Shown here: in pieces, positions 24,312 to 34,429 of the stretch
Layout: every line of letters starts with the position of its first letter
Numbering within the stretch: the stretch's first letter is position 1
Source of the DNA: Antedon mediterranea
Lineage: Eukaryota > Echinodermata > Crinoidea > Comatulida > Antedonidae
Assembly (NCBI RefSeq): GCF_964355755.1
Contig: NC_092676.1
Coordinates: 27,634,288 to 27,698,287 of the forward strand
Reading direction: 5' to 3'
Length of the DNA: 64,000 nt
The notes under the pieces: generated by a model
What the model saw: the letters and a program-made list of their open reading frames with translations, nothing else
Told to the model about the DNA's origin: nothing
Database searches by the model: none
Made by a program: the position numbers and the translations under genes

Positions 24312-24631
24312 AGCTTGGTTCCCACTAGAACGTAACGCCAGGACGTAAACGCAACGCAAGCGTTTTAACCAATGACAAGCGAAGTTATAGACAGTTAGCA
24401 ATCACAAGCGAATAAGCCATCGCGTGTAATTGGTTAACTCACTTGCGTTGCGTTACGTCCTTGTGTTGCGTCGCTAGTGGGAACCACGCTTAAGACGCAA
24501 CGCAAGGACGTATACGCAACGCAAGTGAGTTAACCAATTACACGCGACTGTCCGGATAATCCATCGCTTGTGATTGGTCAAATCACTTTGCGTTGCGTCA
24601 TTGCGTTGCATCCTAGTGGGAACCAAGCTTA
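24312..24631. mobile_element. MITE dimer, GCTTGGTTCCCACTAG family
   Basis: Two head-to-tail copies share a middle end: AAGCTTGGTTCCCACTAG ... CTAGTGGGAACCACGCTT, then a second body ending CTAGTGGGAACCAAGCTT. Internal inverted motifs ACGCAACGCAAG and CCAATNACAAGCGA are typical of the family (other copies at 28.6, 37.8, 47.8, 48.0, 48.5 and 52.7 kb). Confidence 0.75.
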
Positions 24632-24939
24632 AGAATACGCAGATCATAGATCATAATTAATAAAAGCATATTATTGTCTAACCCAGCTCAAAGCGTAAAA
24701 CTGTTTTATTTTTTTCAAGTACGCTCTGTAAATCATTATATTAATTTAGAGTAAATAATTCCTACTGGTATGATACAGTTTGTTCAGCTCTGATCGTCTG
24801 ATCGTGTTGCAGCCACAGATAAACCCTTTGATCTATGTTGTTAGATTGCCTTGATGTTACCGCCGCCGTTACTATTTATTAGAAAACAGGATGAAAACTG
24901 AATATATCTGTAATAAAAAGCACACCAATAAGCCGGTCG

Positions 24940-26242
24940 TATGGCAAGCCGTTTTATCATTTACCTCTGAATTAAACTTAACTTGAATACATTGCACTGA
25001 AGTGCAATACATTCAACTTAAGTGCAATACATTTGACTTAAGTGCAATACATTCGACTTAAGTTTAAATGATTTGCACTGAAATGTAATTGTAATTGCAC
25101 TTCAGTTAAATACAAATTTTAATTCAACTTAAGTTAAATACAATTGCACTGAAGTGTAAATGGATCGTCATTTTGCCAAATTCGACTTCAGTACAATTGT
25201 ATTTAACTTCAGTGCAATTGTATTTCACTTCAGTGCAATTGTATTTCACTTAAGTGTAATGTGATTGGTCCGTGTGTTTATTATCGTCCTATTAACATTA
25301 AGTAACTTTGATTGGTCCGTGTGGTTTATTATCATGAATTAACTGGTTTTCCCCAGCCACGGCAGGCGCGGAAGTTAAATTCACTACTACACAGTGAGCC
25401 CAGCCTAGGCCTAGTAAACATTCTTCGGAGATCGACTTTATTTAGACCAAACAATGGTGGATAATGTTCTTTTGGCTGTACTGTTAATGAAACTCTTCGT
25501 GTTTGAAATGTCATTGCAACCGGGCAACACACACTACGACCAACTTAAAAATAGACTATCATCTTGTATAGATAATGTTAGACCATGGAGTAAAGAATAA
25601 TTCTTTACTCCATGGTTAGACGTATAGGCGCGGCCTAGAAACAGACGAAACGACCAATCACGTTCACTTAATGCATCACAGCAAGACAATCTCGGTTACA
25701 GAGTGTAATCTGATTGGCCCGTTTCTCCCTATGACCTAAACACCTTTGATGACAAATCACGTTTACTTAATAGAAATACACCAAATCACATTACACTTAA
25801 GTTGAATTGTTGGCAATTACAGTTAAGTTGAATGCAATTCGAGTTAACTGCAATTCATTAGCACTTAACTTTTTTTTTTTTTTATATGTGAACTTTATTC
25901 AATCAATCGTACATTTGTTATAATGGTAACCACAATAAGGTATAATATTACAGTAGATTTTTACAAACAAAAAAAACAAGACCAATATAAATATAAATTA
26001 TAAATTTTTTCAATGATTATTTACAGTAATGATAAAAATAAAAATTAATTGTTTATATTGACTATTATTGGAAACAGAAGTTGAATAATAAAACTTGAAT
26101 ACGAGTTAAGTGTAATCCAATTGCAGTTAAGTGCAATACAATTTAACAGTGCAAATAAAATGTATTGCACTTAAATCGAATGTATTGCACTTAAGTTGAA
26201 CTTAAATTTAATTCAGAGGTAAATGATAAAACGGCTTGCCAT
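24940..26242. mobile_element. 1.3-kb foldback element with long complex inverted repeats
   Basis: Ends are inverted: TATGGCAAGCCGTTTTATCA on the left and its reverse complement on the right, continuing to TTTACCTCTGAATTAAA. CGGTCG flanks both sides (24934-24939 and 26243-26248), a 6-bp candidate target duplication. Each arm continues as a degenerate array of ACTTAAGTGCAATACATT units. No transposase was seen; the 66-codon minus frame at 25332-25532 shows no recognisable domain. Confidence 0.75.
25582..25616. repeat. 35-bp palindrome inside the foldback element
   Basis: Arms ACCATGGAGTAAAGAAT around a single central base, perfectly complementary. Shares CATGGAGTAAA with 10280-10302. Confidence 0.85.
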
Positions 26243-26439
26243 ACGGTCGCCATATTTGTGTACGGTCTGCCTGATTGTCATAGAATGAACGCAAGAGAAA
26301 TAATCAAAGACTACTATGTGTGCATTATGTATACGCATGAGGGACATCTTTACGGTAGGCCTATGGCTTACGGTTGGCCTGGTTTACTACGAATTAGTAT
26401 TGAATTGAATTGAATTGAAATATATATTTATACTGGGTA

Positions 26440-26722
26440 ACCTCTTCAGTCAAAGACTGGTCTCCCAGAGGGCCCAGTTGGTGATCAGTGGCTGTGATGT
26501 ACTAATACACCGGGGTAACCCCCTACTCGTCTCGAAAGATGTACTAGGTTCTTTAAAGTGCACACAAGCTAGATGTGTACACTGGACCTACGGTTTATAG
26601 TTCTTATCCGAGAAGACTCGTTCTACCACCAGAACCATGGAGTGAGTGAGCCTCGAACCCATGCCGATGTTATGGCTACGTAATTACGGTTCCACTGCCT
26701 TAACCGCTCGGCCACTCACTCA
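26440..26722 (-). mobile_element. tRNA-derived SINE, copy 3 (best preserved head)
   Basis: Minus strand: GTGGCCGAGCGGTTAAGGCA ... GGGTTCGAGGCTC, then the shared body. Its far end borders an (AATTG)n run at 26400-26418, the probable tail. Confidence 0.8.
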
Positions 26723-27562
26723 GTACTGTAATCTATATATTAACTACCGGTAATTGATGTATTTAATATACAGTATTCATTTTTTCATCAATTCAATATC
26801 CAGTATTTTTTGTCCGGTTGGTTAACGAAGTTATTTGAATTATTGTCAGGACAGTTAAATAATTAATTTGCTTGAGGCAACGGAAAATAAACGTATTAGT
26901 ATATAAATGTGGAATTCCCAGGTCAGCACACATACCCGGTTAAATTGTACTTTGAACCAGCTTAAACCAGTTTTTGGGTTGTTGCAGTATCTATTGACCT
27001 TTTTTTGTTATTAATTTGGCAAATCACAAGAGACGCTAGTTGTTGTTGCAAAGGCTCCCTGATTTCTGCTTTAGCATTATTCAAAGTTGCAAGGTTTGTT
27101 TTTTATTTTATCTGGGGTGTTTCATTTTGTAATTTTCTATTTTTGTTATGTTATTTATACTGCCTGTTTTAAAAATCCATTTTTACATGTGACAAAAACA
27201 CGATTAAAGTCACCATACCATGTGTATAGCATTGAATGGAATCGAACCTACTAGATAGTGTGAAAGAAATGACGGGTGTTCGACTCGCAACAATTTATGT
27301 CAGACTTCCATTAAATACACGTGTATTTAAAACCTTGCACTAGCAAACCACATTTTTTTGTTTACAAACTCGAAAACGGTGTGCAGACTGGCGTCAGTAA
27401 ACTGACAAATTTGTTGCAATATGTCGTAACCGTAAAAAAAGGTCTTTGGAATTGTCTTTTTAAGTTGTAATATTTAAGATTTTGTACTATTGCATATATT
27501 TCATATCCGTACCGTAGGCCTCTAGTTGTCTGGCACTGATTGAGAAGTTTGTTCACTCGATA

Positions 27563-29757
27563 ATGGACAAGAGACCAAAAGGTATGTGTACACAAATGGG
27601 TCTTAATTTGTTTTGTGATAAGAAAACCGTAGGCTTAGCCCAGTTTAATTTTAGATGTATCATCCCTTGACCCCCTTCAGCCATCCTATTTACTTATATA
27701 AAACAATCTAGGTGGCGTACGTTACTCAAGTCATGACGAGTAAAAAAAAAGTTTCTCTGAAAAATCAACAATATTCAACCTATGTAATGTATACTTTATG
27801 TTTTAAGGACTTGTAAAACGCCTTCAGGATGGTGAAAATGTTATTGTTGCGGAGGGATACTTGTTTGTCTTCCAACGTCGTTGTTATTTGAAGGCTGGGG
27901 CATTTGTCCCCGAAGTGGTCATTGAACACCCTGAATTGGTCAAGCAACAGTACAGAGAATTCGTGAGAGCTGGTAGCGATGTTGTACTAGCATTTACAGT
28001 AAGAATACCGCAAGTGCATCAATTGTTCTATCCAATATTTACCAAGAAAAAATCTTGGTTCCTATTTGGGCGCGGCCGCAACACAAAGATATAAGCGCAC
28101 CGCAAGTAATCTGAACATCACGACGCGATGAATCACTGTCGCTTGTGATGATGACTCCTTTGCATCCAATTAGCTGGGAACCAATGCGCATTTTGTTCTT
28201 GTTTTGTTAGTACTACGCACATCGTGAAAAGATGCGTCTGATTGGTCGAGAAGACGTCATAGTTGAAGCAAACAAAACAGCACTACGTTTAGCTAGAGAA
28301 GTAGCAGACGAGACTGGAACGTTGATGGCGGGAAATGTTTGCAATACAACTTTATATGAAACAAATGGCACGAATGATGCCGTGTTGAGTAGTTTCAAGG
28401 TAACTTTAATAAGTTAAGTTACAATGCTTAAAATAAATGTAAATAAACGATAAATGTGAAATAAAAGACAAAAATCGCTTATAAAATAAAACATGAACTC
28501 GGGTTGCCTTCATATTCAAATGCAAACGCCTTTCATATACTTTATTTCTAATGCTTGGTTCCCACAGGTACGTAACCGCGTCGCATGTAATTTGACCTAT
28601 CACAACGCGATGGATCATTCGAACTGTCGCTTGTGATTGGTCAACTCACTTGCGGTTCGCCTACGTTGTAACAATGTTTCTAAAAGTGGAAACCAAGCCT
28701 TAAGGTGGTATTTTTATTCTATTTAACAAAAAATATTTACCTGTTTTTCTAATTTCTAAATAGGAACAAATTGAGTGGGCTATGGAATTCAATGCAGATT
28801 TCATAGTGGGAGAAACATTCAGTGAGCACGGCGAAGCAATGATGGCCTTAGAGGCGATAAAGACATATGGAAAAGGTAACTTTATTTGTACGTTATAGCG
28901 AAAAATTAGGTCTTTTCGTCTTTTATTAAGTTGTACATCGGCCGCTTATTCAATCATTAATTAATAGTTATATAATATTCAGTGCCTGCAGTGATAACAA
29001 TGGCGTCACACAAATTTGACGTCAACGGTGACGTCGGTACAATGGATGGCTACACTCTTCAGGATTGTTGTAAACTATTAGAAGACGCCGGTGCTGCCGT
29101 GGTTGGTTTAAACTGCACACGTGGTCCTTCAACTATGCTACCAATTATGGAAAAAATTAGGAAAACTTGCAAGGGCCCGATTGCCGCTCTACCAGTGGCA
29201 TACAGGACTACAAAAGAAGAGCCAACATTTCAGTCTTTGACGGATCCGTCTGACGGTTTGTCCCTCATTTCATTTTCATTTCATTTAATTTATACACATT
29301 TAGTCATCGCAAGGATCTTGCACTTAGAAGTTTACAAAGTTTTGAAATGATTTTGTAGTTTATAACTTTCTCATTTTTTTTTCGAGTTTGTATGTAGGCA
29401 TATGATATTCCCGTTCGGTTTGGTTCCGTTCGGTTTGGTTCGGTTCCGTTCGGTTTCTATTCTACTTCTGTGTTTGTTTATGTTATAGGATCAAGAATAT
29501 TTCCAGATGATCTGGAATGCCGAACCTCTTGTTGCAAAGACTTTTTTGAGTTTGGAAAGAAGTGTAAAGAGATCGGAATCCAGTATGTTGGTATCTGCTG
29601 TGGCAACGCGTGCAAGTTCACCCGAAGTCTTGCGGAATCTTTGGGACGTCAACCAGATGCAAGCCGCTATTCAACTGATATGTCGCAACATTATACATTT
29701 GGAAGCGATTCTTCATTTCGAAAGTCGTATACCGTTGACCTAAAAGCAGCAATTTAA
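27563..29757 (+). CDS. BHMT-like: BHMT-like homocysteine S-methyltransferase
   Basis: Transfers a methyl group to homocysteine using a Zn-bound thiolate; cytosolic TIM barrel. Exons: 27563-27581, 27808-27998, 28211-28399, 28764-28875, 28983-29255 and 29489-29757; phases agree; 350 residues (human BHMT 406). All three Zn ligands are present: Cys216 in GLNC, and Cys298/Cys299 in GICCG. The segment [21 protein letters not shown] aligns with BHMT. The human DGGF substrate loop near the N-terminus is replaced by AEGYLF, so the donor or substrate may differ from betaine. The C-terminal oligomerisation arm of vertebrate BHMT is absent. The first exon encodes only MDKRPK. The stop TAA overlaps AATAAA. 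Family certain; substrate not. Confidence 0.9.
28080..28185. mobile_element. Decayed GGTTCCCACTAG-family MITE fragment
   Basis: Retains GCGCACCGCAAGT, CTGTCGCTTGTGAT and a final GCTGGGAACCAA in BHMT-like intron 2, ending about 30 bp before the next exon. Confidence 0.45.
28552..28702. mobile_element. GGTTCCCACTAG-family MITE, BHMT-like intron 3
   Basis: Ends TGCTTGGTTCCCAC and GTGGAAACCAAGCCTTA, with internal GTCGCTTGTGATTGGTCAA. Confidence 0.7.
29410..29456. repeat. Short GGTTC/GGTTT array
   Basis: CCGTTCGGTTTGGTT repeated about three times in the last BHMT-like intron, 30 bp before the final acceptor. Confidence 0.7.
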
Positions 29758-29859
29758 ATAAAGCATATCGAATGAAGAACAAGTAGTTCTCAAGAAAATG
29801 CAATTTCAATTTGTTACTTTAAGAATGCTCGCCGGCTTTTTAAAATTCTGTCCTATCTT

Positions 29860-30072
29860 TTAAAACTCAGGTCTGAAAATAATACTAAAAAGTGGTCTAG
29901 AATTGGGACCGTGGTCTGGATTGCCTCCAAAATTAAATAGAATGGTCCTTTACCACATATCTATCTGTACTTTTAGTTTGGTATAGATCTTGCAAACTTT
30001 TTAAGTAATCCTAGAGACAGACAGACACACACACGCGATCGATTACATATACCTCCTTGGCGGAGGTAAATA
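29860..30072. mobile_element. Retroelement 3'-tail remnant with CCTCCTTGGCGGAGG hairpin
   Basis: GACAGACAGACACACACACG is followed by ACCTCCTTGGCGGAGGTAAA, a hairpin-plus-tail combination I associate with non-LTR retroelement or SINE 3' ends in marine invertebrates. No coding part remains. Confidence 0.45.
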
Positions 30073-30079
30073 ATCAAAC

Positions 30080-32050
30080 TCATCTTGAAATAGACTCCCT
30101 TAAAAAAGTTGCTGTTAAGGCTAGTACGACGATAGCTAAAAATAAATAAATCAGTTGTAGTCGTTTTTTATGATTGGTGATCTAGTCTGTTTAACCTTTT
30201 TTTTAATAAATCCTATCCAACTGTGTTTAACAAGAAAATGAAAAATTCAGAAAGACGGAGTAGTTCATTAAACCAGTCAGTACGTTCGTGTTTTGTATTC
30301 TATATAGATAGGCCTATATAATTAATCAATTAAGGATAAATAAGAGAATAAAAAAAGAATATAGTAGTCATATGGACTGCACGCACATGATGTGTTATTG
30401 ATTAAAGAAATTAGGTTTCACCACGAATCAGGACCATCTGTGTACGCGTGCGTACGTGATAGTTGCATGCAGCATGGAGCTTAACTCTATATGGTTGTAG
30501 TAGATAAATACATTGATTTGTAAAGACAAATTTTGATTATATGACATTACAGATCTGTAAACATTATAATACAAACGTATTGAGTTAAAGTTGACATCTG
30601 TTTCTGTTTATTTCATACGTATTAGGTATAATATAGTCTTGCAATATTTACCAGCGATAACTTTGATCATGGAGGTATAAAATACCTCCATGCTTCGATG
30701 GTGATGCCCTTTTTATATGTAAACTGCTTATACTACCAGATCGATGTAAATGATATCTTATTGATTATTGATTAAGTTGAAATACCAATCAGCTGTTGAT
30801 ATTTATCAATTATTGTTTTCTGTTTGTAGAACGTGCTTAATAGTCATGTATGGTCTCTTGTAACCCAACAAAATTGCTATAAAAACGCAATCTCGCAGAT
30901 GCCTCGCATTCAAGAAGAAGTTTCGTCTGATACTGTTTATGATTAGTTCGGCAGCCTCAACATAACTTAAGGTAGGAGGTACACACCGATCGGGTGATAG
31001 CTTATTTTCTTCAAAATCTTCTTTATTGTTTATTTTCATGTTGTTATCATAACATTGTTTTATTGTAGGCTACTTTGTACGATTTTTTAAATCAGAAAGT
31101 ATTTAGATGATGTATTATCAGATATGTTCTTCTCTACCTTGAAGTTTCACTGAGACATGGGTCGGTTGTGCAATTTGTAATTTGATTGTATGTGCAATTA
31201 ATACAACTTAGTTCTATTAGCGGGAGGCCGCTTCATTAGCCACTTAACCTTATCGGAACTTCCAAATTTTCATAAATAAAATTAAAAAACAAAAACCCTT
31301 ACTGATCATTTTTAAGTATTGCGTTATACACTAAAACACAACCAAAATGTCGAAAGTAATCCAAGATACACCACAAGCAGACATAATATATTGTTATGTT
31401 TTTTTTGGGTCACAAATCAAGTATTTGCACCAATTTACCATCTCTTCATCAATGCCAATTCCATCAATTTAATTATTCTATCGAAACCACAGATCTCTTT
31501 CTATAGAACAAATATAATTTTTCTTTAGAATATCTAAAAAAATATATAGAAAAGTGCAACCTTTATATAGAACTTTTATAGTGGTTTTTTGTATTATAGA
31601 GTTTTTATAGAATTCTTCTGGAGTTTTTAGTATAGATTTTATACAGAATTTTTATAGTGTCTATAGAACGATTCTATAACAAAATTCTACAGAATGGTTT
31701 TTTTTAGAATTCTATAGAAAATTGTTTGTAAGGGCCGATAATTACGAAGCAACAAAACTGGGCAATTATTCAATTATTACAATTGTGACGATTTATTGTG
31801 AAATGATTATTAGTGGCTAGAGCAGTCTACAATATTTTTTAGTTCGGTATATGGCCACTAAGTGCATATCTAACCGTTTTTTTTTCTTAATTTGATTTAA
31901 TCTATTTCTGGTATATCAATTATTATTGTTTTCATATCAGATAATTGTTTGTCTGCCTGTATACGTTTCTTGTTTCTCTTGTTTGTTTTGTATTGTTCTT
32001 TTTTATAGTATAGTATTATAATATATAGTATCTTTAGCCGCACAATAATG
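30080..32050. other. Repeat-rich intergenic stretch, no gene seen
   Basis: Holds the CATGGAGGTAT palindrome (30668-30692) and, at 31480-31735, a cluster of degenerate TTCTATAGAA/TTTTATAG motifs. The 77-codon minus frame (30806-31039) has no recognisable domain. Confidence 0.45.
30668..30692. repeat. 25-bp palindrome CATGGAGGTAT
   Basis: Perfect 11-bp arms around AAA; third member of the CATGGAG...CTCCATG palindromes. Confidence 0.8.
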
Positions 32051-32059
32051 TTACTTCGT

Positions 32060-32978
32060 TTATTTGTGGCAGCCTAGGCATAAAGTTGGGATCATTTCCA
32101 GGCTTTCTTCCTTCCTCCCAACTAATATTCTCAGGACCCTTTATTGCACACTCATCCTTCCTTATTTGAGCTATGGTAACATTGTCTGGGCCAACACTTA
32201 CCCTTCAAACATCATTAAACTCTCTATCCTACAAAAAAAAGCTATCAGGACTATATCTGGCGCTCATCCACTGTCACATTCCTCCCACTTATTCTTCAAA
32301 CTCAATCTTCTCAAACTCTCGGACATTAACCTATCCCAGCAAGGTGTCTGTTTTTTTGGCCACTCACTCACTTCTCCCTTGCCATCTAAACGACCTTTTC
32401 GCTCCTAATAATACCGTTCATAAATATTATACTAGAACAAGAAATAACATATATATCCCTAACCATAACACCAATTATTTTCAACATAGCATTAGATATT
32501 CTGGACCTCTATTGTTTAACAATTTACCCCCCTCAATTTCCTGTGCTGCTAACCGCTATTCATTCAATAATAACATAAAAAATTACCTTTTGTCTCATTA
32601 CTGATCGATCTGTTTGATATGGTCGTTGTTTCCATGTTCCGTCGTGACTTGCTATCTTTATTATTCAATTGTCATCATATTCGCTATATGCCATGCAGCT
32701 GTACTTTTTTCTGTTCTTTTTTTATTTTTTATTCCAACTTTTATCTACTGGTTTTATATATATTTTGTATTTCTTTATTGTTTAATTAATTTATTTTCTT
32801 TATTTGTATATATTTTTTTTTTCTTCTCTTAATTTAAATATTTTGTAAAGGCAATCCCGTCAAAAGATTGTAATCTTTTTGGGATTTGCCTTCGTCCATT
32901 TTCTTGTTTTATCACTTGCCATTTTGTTTTTGTTACTTTTGTCTTTTGGACGTGAATAAATGTTCCTTGAATTGAATT
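32060..32978 (+). pseudogene. 5'-truncated, frameshifted non-LTR retrotransposon (reverse transcriptase C-terminus)
   Basis: Residues such as LYCTLILPYLSYGNIVWANT, LQKKAIRTISGA and HSIRYSGPLLFNNLPPSI are typical of the C-terminal part of Jockey/L2/CR1-group ORF2 reverse transcriptases. Reading must shift by +1 near 32345, so the copy is dead. After the stop comes a 3' hairpin (GGCAATCCC ... GGGATTTGCC) and a terminal TTGAATTGAATTG tail. No endonuclease or RT core is present. Confidence 0.8.
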
Positions 32979-33108
32979 GAAAAAAGTTGATTTAGCTTAA
33001 CTAGGCTTTCTTCTACGCATAAAATGTTGTTCTTGTTGTTTACGAACTTGTTCAGTAGCATAATGTGTTATCTGTGATGTAGCCTACGGTACCGTACTTG
33101 TTTTCAGG

Positions 33109-34252
33109 ATGAATAAAGTAACAGGAGTCCTCTTGATTGCACTTTGCATGGTTCTGATAACTGGATGTTATGCTCGAAGTGAAAGTAAGTTATTAACACT
33201 ATGAATGTGCATACTGCTCTAAAGCTCTGTCCACACTATCAAACATGATAATAATCAAATGTGATGTGCCCATATATGTAGGCCTACTTGGTGACATCAT
33301 ATCACTACCATATTTGGGAATATCACTACCATATTTTGGAATATCACTACCATATTTGGGCACATCACTTTTTTTTAAATCAAACTAGTTTGATAGTGTA
33401 GACAGAGCTTAAGATTTCTCCCCACGCGCGCAACATTACACATCGTTGGACAATTAACTTGCGTCGCGTTTACATCGTTATAAACGCGTTTGTTCTACGA
33501 CGTAAACGCACCATCTAATTACGCCTGACGAAAACAAAATTATACTTTTCAATACTGTAATATTTATCATTTTATGAATTTGTATAAATATTCGTAGGTA
33601 GGCCTGTTTCTAATGGAAACAGAGGAAGAATGCTGTGCCAGGATGGCGACGGTAACTATTTCTTTTGTGAAACAGACAATAGTTCCGGCAATAGTCCAAA
33701 ATGCCTGGCAAGTGGATGGAAAAGATCAGCTGGGTAAGTGCTGTTGAAGTTTACATAATATAAACCTACCTAACTACCTAAGTCTACACTATCAAACTTT
33801 ATGTGACAACAAAATGTGATGTGCCCATATATGGACATGGTGATGTCATATCACTACCATATTTAAGCATATCACTTCCATATTTGGGCACATCACACTT
33901 TTTTTGTCAAACTAGTTTGATAGTGTTGACTGAGTTTAAGATTTATCGTTAATAGTGTGCGCGACGCATGGTGGAAGGACTTGGGAACAAACATCACGAC
34001 GCGTACGTACGTGATTTGTTGTTTCCCTAAAATTGAACTAAAACTCTGCAAATTTCATTATTAGTTAATGATAATTCACAACAGGTGGTTTCTGTAATAA
34101 TGAAAATAGTTCTACGTGACGTGGCTAACGATTAAACACGGAACGATCGCCGCAGTATCAAATTAATATTTTATATAATATTGCTGTTTAATATTTTTTA
34201 ACTTTTCTAATTTAGTGATCAAAATCCTGCCTCTACGCCTCCTTCATGCTAG
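33109..34252 (+). CDS. Small secreted cysteine-containing peptide precursor (82 aa), unrecognised
   Basis: Three coding exons: 33109-33184, 33598-33733 and 34216-34252, with strong GTAAGT donors and AG acceptors; stop TAG, and AATAAA at 34371-34376. The first exon encodes a good signal peptide (VTGVLLIALCMVLITGCYA). The mature part has four Cys (MLCQDGDG, YFFCE, SPKCLA and the final C) and one KR dibasic site (SGWKRSAG), so it could be a neuropeptide/hormone or a defence peptide. An acceptor one base before the ATG implies an untranslated first exon. Using the alternative acceptor at 33601 would give a different, less convincing frame. No family recognised. Confidence 0.6.
33223..33410. mobile_element. 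CArG-bearing MITE, copy 9 (full length)
   Basis: Complete ends (AAGCTCTGTCCACACTATCA ... TTTGATAGTGTAGACAGAGC). Two CCATATTTGG boxes plus one broken by an extra T. It starts 38 bp after the donor of the secreted-peptide signal exon. Confidence 0.8.
33780..33931. mobile_element. CArG-bearing MITE, copy 10
   Basis: Starts TAAGTCTACACTATCAAACT, ends GTTTGATAGTGTTGACTGAG. One CCATATATGG and one CCATATTTGG. It lies in the second intron of the secreted-peptide gene, 46 bp after the donor. Confidence 0.8.
33945..34020. mobile_element. Half copy of the GGTTTATCGC hairpin MITE
   Basis: GATTTATCGTTAATAGTGTG through CACGACGCGTACGTACGTGA matches the left half of the element at 47411-47584. Confidence 0.55.
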
Positions 34253-34429
34253 TGGTCAAAGCTAGTGGTCAATGCTAGCGGTCAAATTGAACAATATCAG
34301 AAGCTGAGCAACTATTATCGTGCAGAACTAGTATCGTGTTTTATCCACTTTTGAATGTCCACTAGTTAAAAATAAAATGATTGCAAAAAATATGTGTAGT
34401 TGTATCTTTGTTGACGCATGAGTATGACA

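Noticed and set aside
33602-33733. Alternative frame of the secreted-peptide exon 2 via acceptor at 33601
   Set aside because: Open, but it loses three of the Cys and the dibasic site; the 33598 start is favoured. Kept as a caveat.
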